DNA of 64,000 bases from Lepeophtheirus salmonis (lineage: Eukaryota; Arthropoda; Copepoda; Siphonostomatoida; Caligidae): contig NC_052137.2 in the NCBI RefSeq assembly GCF_016086655.4, forward strand, positions 40,506,007-40,570,006, read 5' to 3'. Each line of letters opens with the position of its first letter. Within the stretch, counting starts at the first letter, position 1. The notes beneath the pieces are model-generated. The model made no database searches, had not been told where the DNA came from, and saw only the letters and a program-made list of their open reading frames with translations. The position numbers and the translations under genes were made by a program. Of this stretch, positions 13,206 through 26,700 are shown in pieces.

Positions 13206-14639
13206 CTGCTCTCCTCAGAAACACTCTTCAAATTGTCAGAATTGGAATGTTGATTTTCATTTTATGTAATATGCCCAAAATACTCACGATTTTCATCACT
13301 AACCATATCTACATACGTACTTACAACACGACATTCGTAGTGTCTTAAAGTTATGTGCATTCTAATCTAAGATCCAATCTTAAACTCATTAATCTTAATC
13401 TTATAAATCTAAGGTCAAATACAAGCTCATTTAAAATCACGAACGAATAAATGTGGAACTGATGTTTCTATTATTTTTGGGTGGATACCCAAAAAATGTT
13501 ATTTCTATTCTTGTCGAGTAGGAGTTACTTAAATAAAAATAATTCCAGTTATCATATTATGAAGATATTATATAAAAAATGGTATGTCATCTTTGACAAT
13601 TTAAATGGAAAGATTATACATTTTTTCTATATGGAAAACACGGTACATAGGTATAGAGGGGTGTTTGGGGCACATGCCCTAGGCCATGCTCATTTTACAT
13701 ATGGGTAAACTTTCAATAAATATGTTTAAAAATAAAATCATTTCATCAAAATCTTTAATGCTTAACAACATCAAAAAAAAAAATTATAAAACATTACGTC
13801 AAAAAGTGTAACTTTAAATTTTTTTGTCCAAAGTTGATAAATAATAAAACAAATAAAAAATATATAAATTTGTCTTTAAAAACTAAATGAATCTTATTCA
13901 TGGTTCGGATGAATTCATTTTTATTCAATATAAAGTTTGCTGTGATAAAGCGTTTAGCATTACGTCAGCATTGTTGATGTTATCCATTTTGATGGCCTAA
14001 ATAACCAAGTTTTATAAGAATGAAACTCAATTTTATATTAATATTAAGGAAAGTAGTGAACTATTTGTTGTCAAAGGACCATCAAATGAAAGGTCTTAAA
14101 CCTTACTGTATACCTGCCTGCCCTACTATCCCTCTATTGTCTAGTTTTATTATATATCTGTGACTAAAATGTATTTCAAATATGTTACTACATCGTTATA
14201 TAATCTTATTCCCATATTGTAAATCAAAATTAACTATTACAATTCAAATAATAGGATATTTTCACTTATTATTCTACTTTTGTTCTCGCTAATCGATCCC
14301 AAAAAATAATAATAGAGCAAATTTGGTAGGGATTTTCAGTAAATATTACTTCGATTATATTCAAACATCAGGGATTATCATTGGCATCTTATAGAATTCA
14401 TTCGCAAATAGTATTAAGTCTTTTTTATTAACACATCATTCGATTGAGTTTTCTTCTTCAATTATGAGGCGATTTATGACGTAGGTGAAAACACTCTCTA
14501 TTCAATAATCATTTAATGCATTTTTAAAATTATTCATGTTTTCATTTTCATTTTTTTTTTTCAACGTAAAAGTCATATTATATACATTATCATAAAAATT
14601 AAACTTCCATCTAATATCTACTTTTTGTGTTCATTACAG

Positions 14640-14741
14640 ACGGGACATACGCCTTTACAACGAGCTGCTGCAGAAGGTCATATCGATATCCTAAAATTAC
14701 TAATTAAAAACGGAGCAAATATAGATCATCAAGATGAGGTG
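14640..14741 (+). CDS. dgo: dgo exon: ankyrin repeat (first one visible)
   Basis: A 102-bp exon between TTCATTACAG and GGTAAGTG, coding 34 residues in phase 0. It reads TGHTPLQRAAAEGHIDILKL and onward, a textbook ankyrin repeat (TPL, then AA..GH, then the helix ending in GAN). Alignment to the family suggests that one or two repeats and the start precede it in an unseen exon. Confidence 0.88.
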
Positions 14742-17700
14742 GTAAGTGATTAAAAACTACGTCATTTAATGATTTAATCTTTATTAATAAAGTAAAGCTT
14801 GTCTGCCAAGGCATCATTCTTGAATATTTTCTTTATAACTTTCTGTAAAATAATTATAATGTGTAAGTACAAATTGGGCAAATTATTCATAGATGTAAAA
14901 AAAAATTAAAAAATTAATACTGAATACACAATGAATACGGGTAACAAAGACGCAGAGAAGCTTTGAGTTATAGTTTAACAAATAACTCACTCTGAGCAGT
15001 GCCGGGAACTCCTGCTGATGTATTGTTGATAAAGAAAAGTTTATCTGTGCGTATGAATGTATGTTGAAATGAAACTCCGTCATTTTTGATCTAAGAAATG
15101 AGATTACTAATGCGTTTTAGTATTTAGTTATTTAGCTTGTACATCAGGGTGCACTGTATATAGTGCACCCTGATGTACATCATATTCTTATTTTTATTTA
15201 AAACCTAACAATGTAGGTATACTCTTTGAATTTTTGTAGGTGTTTTACATGTAACATCGAGTGTGTCTAGTTAAAGCTCAGCCCGGTCGCGCTTTAGGGA
15301 CTCAAGTCTCAAACTGTTATTCGATCACCCCGAAAAACTCCCGGTCCGTGCTAGGAACTACCACTAGCATATTATATTATTGAATATGAACTGTTTTATA
15401 TCATTAAAGTCATCTTAAATACACTTTGTACTCGTGCAGTGGTTGCCCAACTTTAATACGCAAGTTCCGTTTAATGATACGTGAAGGCAAGGTCGTGACT
15501 ATGGGGGTGGGAGTACACTGTACACCCTTGATTAAAAATTTATAATATTTTTGTGTAAAATACAACAGTTGTTGTTCAGCTGTTTAATATAATCACAGGG
15601 AAAAAAATCTTCAAAATTTGAAATACATTTTAAAAATGAAATTAATGTTGTCAATTAAATACAAACCATGTCTTTTATCATTAATAAAAAAGTCCTCAGA
15701 ATATTTTACATAACCTCAAAAATTCAAAAAAAATCCCGTAATATGCATTCTACAAGGAAACGTGGAAGAACATCAAAAATCGGCTAAGACATTGCTATTG
15801 TATATTCATTTTGATCATAATGGTGATACTTGGATGATGCATTGCTATATCTTCAAGAGGTGCATCCTGTAAAAAACTTGATAACCACCATTGTATATGA
15901 ATATGATTTAGAAACATGGGCTTAGAATGTGTATCCATAAGATCAATAATTATAAAATGGTTGAAGATAAATTGAATTCAATTTACGCCACAAAAGCCAA
16001 GGACTCGAGTCATTCCTTTTGCGATGATTAGATGGCATTTTAATATTTTTTGTTTTGTTTATTGAACGTGCATTGTGCTGTTTACAATACAAGATCCTTC
16101 GACTTTGAGGTATGCTTAAAGTAATGAAATGTAACCTATAAATAAAATTATGAGTCTACCTCTTTAAAAAAACAACAACATAATAATATATTTGTATATT
16201 TGGCATTAACATTTATGTTAAATTTGATGGATCATATCTTATGAGGATAACAGATATACATATTTTTTAGACATCTGTTAAAATGATTTATATTAGTCTT
16301 TAAAGCATCTCTTTAAATGGATAAAGTGATCAATCATCATATTTTTCTATTTTTCTTTAAAAGGTAAAATTATATGACCGATAAATAAAATTTGTCATCA
16401 AATGATAGACAGGTATCATTAATAGAATGTAAATACTTAATTTTATAGAAATATTAACACATAGCATTGACTAATTAATTATGATAAAGATATAAAGGAA
16501 TCTCTTTTGACAGAATGGTAAATTTTGCAATTACGTATGTAGAATAAGGAAGAGGAAGATGATATTAATTTAAAGCAAATCTTTGAGTTTCTATTTGAGG
16601 TACAGGAAGCATTGTTGAAATTTTGAGACTTGTAAAAGAGAGAAATACGAAAAACACATTTAAGCGATTGATTATTCCTCCTATCAGCTGAAAAGCTGTG
16701 CGCATTGACAACCCCTCCATAAAAAATTTACTCAATCAATTAAAAAAGAGAGACAAAGAGACAAAAAATCGATATTACTGCTCTAATTTGCGCGAAACAC
16801 ACACAACAGAGATTCTAAACTTGACTAAAGCAAGCAAGCAACCTTTATTCAACGTCACTAAGCCCATTAATGACCTTATTTACATCAGAAGGAAGCCCAA
16901 GAGTGGTGACCGACAATAAATAAATCCAGATGACATCAAGGAGGGTGCCATGAACAGCCCAAAGAAATCCATGTGAGTTTATGCCAAAGAAATCAACTTT
17001 TCTGAAGGCACCATCAAAAATGCTGTTAAGAGGGCGAGGGAAAGAGTTTGAGAATGTTAAAGCGCCCGTTCATGACGTAAAAAGTAGGCCAGGAACAGCT
17101 TCAGCGTTGTAAAGCACTTTTCAATAAAGGAAAGAGCACAAATTCTGGTCGCATGCTGAGGACGGGGCATGCTGGACAATGAATCTTGAAGTGCTTAAGG
17201 CTTTCGTTGTGGAGCATTGGGACTGTATGAATTTCAGTTACATTATTAACATCTGTCATAGCTTTCGGCGGTGTATCAAGGCCCTTATCAAAGTCTATGG
17301 AGGTTATATTTAGGTTAGAAATGGCAACACATTTGCCAACATCTGTACAATATTTAGTTAATGTAACTCCCTCAGTTTCTGGAAAAAAAAACTTGTTAAT
17401 AATCTATACTCAAAATGTCTAGTTCTGAATTACACACCTGGCATACGTTTCTTTATTTAAATTGAACACGTATTGAGCTTTTGATGTTATGACAGTCTTC
17501 ATAAGGGTACTAAAAACCAAATTTTTATAAGAATAAAAAAACTTTTTTTCATCTAGATGAAAGGAAATAATAATCTATTTCTTTGTATTTGGATGTCAAA
17601 ATGGGACCGACAAATAAATGAACCTTCACTGTCAATCAAAAATATATCTCTTCATTATATATCAAACCCTAATATGTAGAGATGAAAATCGAATGTATTT

Positions 17701-20700
17701 TTTAGTTTGCCCGTTGTTTTTAGGAAAAAGGTAAAAGGAAGAGTGAGTTTTCTTTTCCTAAGCTGTTGTCATTATTATTTAATCCCTGGGGAGTGAACTA
17801 CATTTTCTACTACATACAACATAACATTGATATGTAAGAAACCGGATAGAACATTTGGATGTTCTCATAAAAGAACGGAAGTACCCCTGGGGATTTGTAG
17901 CAGAGTTATAATTTTAGGTCCTTGTTGGGCTCAGAGTAGAATTGAGGATCGGCATCATAGTCATTATGCTGTTGTCCTTGTTTATGTCCATCTCCTCATC
18001 CCCTTCATCACAGCTACTCAATACTGAGCCAGGGAGTGCTTGAGTCTCTAGAGTGCTGAGCTTTAACTACACACCTCGTTGCTCAACCTCATCTACAGTC
18101 GATTTGCATATTTTTTATAATATACTTCTTATTTTTTCTTTTGTCAATATGAAGTGCACGCTCGATGCTACATGCACAACGCCTTCGATATTTCATTTCA
18201 TAGATCAAAAATGATGTAGGGATTACACCCATTATGTCGTTGCGGTTAATGTGCCACGCAACCTCTCCTCCAAAAAGAAACAGAAAAAAAGCCCGAAATC
18301 ATCTGGTAGTTGGCCAATTAAGTCAGTCATACAAACTGCCATTTATAAAATTTACTCCCGGACTATTAGTGTCATATTATTTCTTCTCAATTTTTACAAT
18401 GAATTACATATTTTTAAAATCTTTATAGTTTTTGTAATATTTTATTAAAATAGTAGTCATACATTTGTATTTGTGTATTATAGTCAAAATTTATTCATAG
18501 AAATAATAAAATGGCCGATATATATGTTATATAAATGACGAGGGATCAGCAAGAAATTGTATTCCTGCTCTTTTCGTAACGGAGCATAATTGTAAAATAA
18601 CTTATGAGTTTGTTTATTTGCCAAAAAGTATAAATTATGAAATAAACAAATGCCTTAATTCCCTTAATGGAACATCCTTTTAAATTGAAAGTAGCAGGAG
18701 TTATGTTATTTTAAATGCCCAATAGTGAACGTGCCTACAGACAAACTTTGCAATATTAAAATAGAAGATAGATAAGAATTTCATTAATCAAGTAAATAAA
18801 CTTTGACATTAGATTTTTACGATTACAAATTTAATCAATCATTACATAGTATGTGAATCGGTTATGGGGAAAGAATTAAAAATGTGAAATATAAATACAT
18901 ATTTAGTAGATAATTATCTTACAAAATGTCTTTTAAAAAAAATCAAATTAATTTATTTTCATATCTTTTTTTAAGCATGGAAACACTTCATTACACGAAG
19001 CCGCATGGAAGGGATTTAGTCAGAGTGTACAATTTCTTACTCGAGTAGGTAAAGCAAATTGTTATATGAAAAATAGAGGAGGTTTTGCTCCTCTTCACTT
19101 GTGCTGCCAAAATGGACATAATGAGACTTGTCGCATACTTTTACTCTCTGGATGTAAACCTGATATAAAAAAACAATGTAAGTAGTTTATATTTACTTAT
19201 GTCAAGTAATAAATCATAATATTGTTGAGTAGGCTTCTACTTATGTCTATTCAATAATCATATTTATTGGCTAGTGATGAGACGCGGACCAAAACAGATT
19301 TTTTCCCGGTTCGGTCATAAGAGATGTTTTTCTTGAGCGATTTGAACCGATATTTTCTCAGACCACAGAAAAAAAAATTAATCGTTTTCAAATCGTGGAC
19401 TGACTTCTTTGGTCTATCTATATGGATAGACCAACATTTTTTGCTCTCGATATATGTACCTATTTTTTGCTCTCAATATATGGGCCCATTTTTATACTAA
19501 TTTATGAGTTGCACATATATGACTTATGCAGTCACTTAACTTCATATGACGTTATTATTGTAGATTGATATTCCCCATTTTGGAACATAACTTACGTTAT
19601 CAACTTTAGACGCAATTTTAAACCGATTTTTTTAAATACCTTTATTTATAATTTTGAAATAAAAAAGACAATAAAAAATTCAAAAAAATCAAGCCCTCCC
19701 TCCAAAATATATATATATATATATTATCCTGTGGACGCTTCTGGGTTATAAATAAAATAAAAGCATTTTTGGTTATATTAGAATTCAGACCTATTTTGAC
19801 TCTCCACAGTAAAAAAAAAAAACCAAAATCTTAAAGCCGACGGGGAAAAAATTGCTTTGGTCATGATAGCAATTATGCTTCAATAAATAATATGTGCTTT
19901 TATATATATTTATAAAATAATTATCATGTACAATTATATTTCAGTACGGAGATACACCGTTACACACGAGTGCCCGTTATGGTCATGCAGGAGTAGTACG
20001 AATACTCGTCTCTGGAAAATGCAATCCATCTGAACAAAATAAGGTAAGTTAACTTATTTACTACGAAAACACACACATTCCCGCTTCTTATAAAGGAAAA
20101 AAACTTTACTCCCCTACGAAATTTTATAGGCATAAACATTACTTTTTTTTTTTCATGGAGGGGGGGAGGGTAATAATAATTTTTGAGGAGTCGAGGTGAA
20201 AGTGAAAACATCATAAATTATATTTGTATTACATATGTACCTACCTATACTCTCATATACACAACAGGGGTATCATCAAGTATGATATAAGGTTGTTATT
20301 ATTTTTTGTCAAATATGTACAAGGGTGTTGTTAAGAATTTATTACGCTATCTAAATAGGAAGTTAAACAAAAATGATTATTAGACACTTGTAAACACAAA
20401 TACATAGAACGATATTTGTAGTCTAGGGAATGCTATGCACTTAAAAGTGGTGAGAATATATTGTACCAAAAATCGCAACCTATGAAACATCGTTGAATGC
20501 ACAATGTGTGTGAGTAAATTGTACCGTTTTTGATAGTAAGATTTAAATCTATTCCATCAAAAATAACATATACAATGCATATAGGAGTATTTTTTATAAA
20601 TTATAACTATACCTTATGATATTCACAATGATTTCTCAAAATATCTTATTTCTACGGCCGCAATGGCCTCTCGTCTGGTCCTGAACGAGTTGCACATCTT

Positions 20701-23700
20701 GATGATGCAGTCATTGGACATATCATCCCACTCCTTCTTAAAAGATCCCTTAGGGGAATCATTTCAGTGGAGGACTTTCAGGCCTTGCCCTCCACGAAAC
20801 CCCGTATTCCATAGTCCAGTGATAAGGCCATTACAAGTTTGAAGGCCAGAAACCGGTGAGTTTTTCTTTGCACTAAGCTTGGGTTGTTATGGCCAGATTC
20901 TAAGTCTTCTTGCGAAAAGTAATCTCCTACGGAGAAGTTTCGATCAGAATCATCAGGGCTTCACAACCTCTTTCATCAACTCTTGGTTGGAGAGGCTTCA
21001 ATGTCAAAGGCCACACTGGTTACGAAGTTACTATGATAATCTTGTTGGGTCCCCAGCTTCCTGTCTTCCTGAAGAGGCTCACGTTACTGCTAATGACTTA
21101 CCGACAGACTAAACAGTGTATTTCACAATGTGATGTGAATGTTACAGAGTGATCAGAGTGATGGGCGAGGAAAGGATCTACCCTTTTGCATCCGTGTTAG
21201 CAAAAAATAATACGGATTATGAAAGCTTATAAACTTCGAAACAATTTATTTTTTTAATAATCCCGACTCGAATGCAGGGAATAATGAGCTCTAATTGTCG
21301 TGGTACGATTTACTTACACGCAGTAGTGTACATCTAAGTACCTTTGTATATAATTTATGCAAAAAAGAGTTTTAATAATAATTAATTCAAAAAGTTTTAT
21401 ACATATTGAGAGCCGTAACTAGGAGTTTAAAAAAATCAAAGCCCAAAAACCATAAAATATGTAACTTCAAAACAAAGGACGTGTTGAACTTTAGATATAT
21501 ATTTTTTAATATTACATAGGTTATTTTCTAGCTAACTGATAGCTTGAAAAGCTATCATTGATTATAAATTCATCAAAATGGTAATTTCTTCATCTTTAAT
21601 ACCTCAAAACTCTGAGTTGAATTGACGTAGATATCCAAAATTTCATTTCTAAATAGGACTACTTTTAATGATACCAGATACCAAATTTGAACAAAAACCT
21701 TTGTATCGTCGAATGACCCATATATATTTCAATATTCTTCAGTCATGTAACTAATATTCTTAATTACTTTGAAAAAATGAGCTTACTGAATGTTGTTGGA
21801 GGAGAATTAAATTATTTTTTATGTATTTATACAGGAAAACGCATCACTTTCTAGGAAGTTGATACGTACACAGTACATTAACTATGTTTTCATAGTATAA
21901 ACTTTAATGGCTTTGGATATAAGCATATATAAATACATTTAAAGAATATATTTAAAGCAATGAAAATGATACTTTTATCCTTCATCGTCTCAAACAAAGT
22001 TCATAATATATATGTACAACAATCTTTTAAGATTTAACACTTAAATATTTTCATTCCATTAAAGGAAAGTTATTTGAAATTAACTGAAAGATAAACATAC
22101 AATTAAAAGTTAATCAAAATATGTTCATTAACGTGATAGGGATGTAGGATAATGAGAAAACATATATATGGATAATGGAGCGTAACCATCAGCTCATTAT
22201 TTAAGCTTTATATTACCGTATTATTATTATTGATTAAATCAGTGCTTCCAATGCTTTCTTTGAATCGCCCCTCCCTGGGATAATAGCGTTTGAATCGCTG
22301 TCATTGTTTCTATTATACTTATTCAAAAACTTTTTGGCCCCTTTATAGCCTTTACATAGGCAGAAATTATCCTGACATCAATCCTTAATTCTACTCTGTG
22401 TCCAACCTGGACTTATACTCATAAACTCCCCATAAATCTTCAGTATTACTCCTCGTCTTTTACAGACTAATGATTACTTTAAACTTCGATGTTCTCCATT
22501 TAAGCATAATGATAAGAGCTAGTGAAAAAAAAACCAAAAAAAAACCACTATAGTTGCAACAATAAAAAGTAATACACTCGTCCATATTTTTACAACTTTA
22601 CAGATAAAACAGATATAAAAATTATTTCGTTTAGTCTTTGTATTACAATCGTTATACAAATAAGATTCTTTTAGTAATAACTGTCGAAATGCTATAGTTT
22701 GAGAAGCATTAATTGTTTTGTTTTTCTAAAAACAGGATAACATTAATTTATGAATGAAATGCTATTTTGAAATGCATATGTACCGTTGGAAGGTCTCAAA
22801 CTTTGGGGATATTATTTGGGGAAATATTTCGGGGCAAAGTAAAGAAAATATATGAACTGTATAAACGTAAAAATTGGCCTATAATATTTCAATGAATGTT
22901 AACGACCCAGCACATTACTTTGAGTATAAAAAATAAATGACTTTTTTTTAATACAATGGATTAAACTTATAAATTTAAACATTTTTTTCAGAATGGTGAC
23001 ACGGCATTGCACATAGCCGCTGCAATGGGAAGAAGGAAATTGACTAAAGTCCTAATCGAGTCTGGATGTTCTAAAGAGACAAAAAACAAGGTTAGTAAAA
23101 AAATCAATTAAAAGGGGAAATGTATCATCAAATTTCGGAATGGATCTTTAACTCAGGAGCAAGGAAAGGGTCTTTAATTTCCGAGAGATAATACGTATAC
23201 AAAGGCTTTTGTGTACTATTTCAACAGAGTAGTTAAAAACAAAACTTTCAAATTTGCTAGGTCGGTAACATCTAATCCCCTGTGAACGTCGTTTAGGCCG
23301 CCACTAATAATCAGAGTTGTGTTAAATATGACCTACCGCTATGTAAAAATGAACAAAGAGGAAAATTAACGTAGTAAACCTGACAATTTAAAAAAAATGT
23401 TTGGGAGGAAAGCAATTTGGCTGTCACCACGTTTATATTAGATCAACTGCGAGCAGCTATGAGATGAATGAAATGGGCACAAATCCCATTTTGTATATGG
23501 CAAGGAAATACATGCAGGAATTTCTCTGACGAAGCCTAACAAGGACTTTGCTTAAAACTTATTAGCAAACCCTCATTGTTCCTCTCAGCCTTTCATGAGA
23601 ATTAAATACTAAATATAGGAGCTTTAGAAAATGAAATAATGTACAGGTTGTCATTACAAAAAAATATCGCAATCGTTCTAGGTCATATTTTATACAATTC

Positions 23701-26700
23701 TAATAATTCGTTAATAGAGGTAGCCTGGAAGGGAGGCTATGCCGTTCCGCACGTGGAATATTTAAATGGAAGTGTAAGAAATAAAATATATGAGATAATT
23801 ATCAATTTCAACTTTTTATTAAAAGTATTTCAATTCAGTTTCAACTCAAATACTCTTAATAACATTATATTCTGTCATGATAATTAAATTAAATGATCAA
23901 TTTTTGAGCCTGCTGTTCTTGTATGTTTTTTTCTATCAAAACGTAATGGTCTTGTATAAATTTTGTATATATAATCAAAAATATTATTTAAAAATCTATT
24001 ATAAAGAATTACAAGGATTTACATGGAGTTTATTCATACTAAATATCTGTAAGAACATAAAACGACTAAATATTTATTAATCCACTGCTTTGAATAATAG
24101 CAAGCTTCAAGGCTTTGATATTAATCTTATTATGAATAGAAATAATATTAATTTTCTTATACTACCTTTATAAGACATTTATCCTTCTATAATCTTTTAA
24201 TTATAGGACATAAGTAAATATTTCCTACATTTTAAATACATTAATGAATTGTTTCTCTTTTAATTAGCAAAATGAAACTGCCATGGACATTGCTTCTCGG
24301 AAAAACCTAATAGATATCATTCAAATCCTTCAATCTGTTGAACCTAATGTATCAATTAAAAGAGATGCTTCTTCTCCAGCGACTCTGAATGCTGCATTGA
24401 GGGCAGCCCTTGAAGAAATGTCTTCCGATGTTGATGCCATTAAACCAGCTGCGTACTCACATCCATTGGCGAATAATAAAACAAGACGATCTTCTCGGGG
24501 AGAAAAACAAAAGAAGTTTTCTAGTCGTAGACGTAGGCACTCGGGTGGAAGTGAGGATGTGGATGGTGTCGACTGGTCCTCCTACAGACATTTTGAACCA
24601 AATTTAGAAGAATTTTCATTTTCAAATCCTAAAGGTCTTCCTAAAGATCATTTGAAAACTGGAGAACAATACTTTTTAGATTTAGCAGGAAATATTCGAA
24701 AGGTAATTTCTTTGGCATGAAGTTTTCAATTTGATATATGTAAATATTTTTTTTCCCCAAGGGTCCTCTTGCTATGGGTCGAGACTGCGTTTGCTCACCA
24801 TTAATTAAAAAAATGGAAAGACGATTAGATAGAGACAAAAAAGAAATCGTTCGAAAAATAAATGGAACGACATCCAAATTAGATTCACGAATTGCTCATT
24901 TGGAAAGGAAAACAAAGGATCATCTCTTTTCTTTAAACCAGGTACAGTTGATCCATGTTTTTCAACCATTTTGAGAAAACATGAAATAAAGCATAAATTT
25001 ATGATGGTTTTTTTTTTTTAAAAGCTGATATAGAATCAGTTTTTGGATTTAAAGAGGGTGTGTTTTTATTTTGGGGATTCATACATAGTTCATACCTACA
25101 GAAGATAATTAAATGAAGATTTTGGAGTCTACTTGTGACAAAAAAAAAATACAAACATTTAATTTTTAATAGACGGTTGATATACAATGATGTAATTTTT
25201 TAAGCTTTCGATATCAATTACTAATTGATAACCCATATTGTGTGGCACAATGTAACGTTCAAACGTCCAGAGTTATAGGACTCGTAAATACAAAAAAATA
25301 TTTATAATTTTAATTAATCTAAATGAAATATTAATTAGTAATTGAAATAGTTATTGATATAACTAATTACCTCCCCAGCAAAGAAGGTTATGTTTTTACC
25401 TTTGAATGTTTGTCTGTTAGACACAAGGATTACGGCAAAAGTTAGATATCGATTTTGATCTAACTTGGTACGAAGATTATATATGGTCACAGTAAGAAGC
25501 CATTCAATTTTGTAAGGTCAAGGTAGTGCAAAACTTTAAAATTAAATAATGCATCTTCCCTTTTGAACATATTAAGCTCAAATTGGTGTCATTGTGCAAG
25601 TTTAATAAAGATTATTTATATATAAAAATGATCCAAGGTCAAGCTTAAAGATCAAAGTCACACAAAAGGTCAAAAATGTAAGATTGACCATCACTTTTGA
25701 ACAAATTGAGATACAGAGCTGAAATCATATGATTATGATATTAAAGTATGAATGCAATAGTTGTTAAATTTCATTAAATTAAACATGTTTAACATTGCAC
25801 AGTTTTTACTGTAGCAACTTGTACAAAACATTTACATGAAATAAATCCCCCTAAATCTATTAATGCTCACATTGATCGAAAGTTATATCAATGATACTAA
25901 TAGACATAAAAAGAATATGTGTTTTTACAAACCTTCATAATTACTTTTCATTACACAATATTAAGTATGAACATAATTTCGAAATGCGGAAATTAACTTT
26001 TTATTATTATTAATTATAAGGCGATGAAAGAATCATTTGCAAATGAAAGAGGGGATTGTATGGATAGAATGGATCGACGTGCGCTTAGAGAGAGAATTGC
26101 TATTGAGAGACAACAAGTGCTCAGGGATCTTTCTTTAAAGAGAGATCTTGCTGCATGGTTGGAGAGTAAACTCACGGAAATTGAGAAAAAACATGGACTT
26201 GATGCTAAAAATGCTGCATTATTGCGTGCAATGGCTATGAAAAGATTCTCTAAATATGGAAGATCGCAGCGAAAATTGGTAAGTATTCATTTCGCTAATA
26301 AAGTAAAGTAAGATTGATTGACTTTTCTTATAATTGAATCTGGATTAGAATCATTTGTGTGTTTTTTTATGAATGATCGATCATTTTGATCAACAAAATA
26401 TTCTGATTAATCCTTTGAGGACACCGTAAATTACACTTAAAGTAGTAAATATTCATTGTCACAAAAAAAAAGAAGGATGAATTTCAATTAAAACGACCAT
26501 ATCGGGGTCAAATTACATCCCACAAATCAAATAAACATTCTCAACTGTAGTTAACATTCTTGAGTATCTAAAACCATCCCAGAAATTTGAATACAAAGTC
26601 AAAACTGACCAAAATATGTCTATGAACCATTAGGCTGTATGTTGTTTCTTATTTTCTTGATATGGGTTCAAGTTTGTTTTTATGTTGACTCACCATAATT

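Larger units (their letters stand above)
223..14639. other. Repeat-rich region upstream of the first visible dgo exon
   Basis: Apart from the MITEs and repeats listed separately, I see no coding exon. It probably includes part of the dgo first introns, because the gene lacks its start and first ankyrin repeats. A poly(T) run lies near 3753-3775. The segments 1850-3000, 5850-7700, 8160-10070 and 11850-12890 hold nothing I can name. Confidence 0.5.

Noticed and set aside
23639..24080. Two adjacent open frames in a dgo intron
   Set aside because: They are AT-driven, with no recognisable sequence, and lie between well-defined ankyrin exons.
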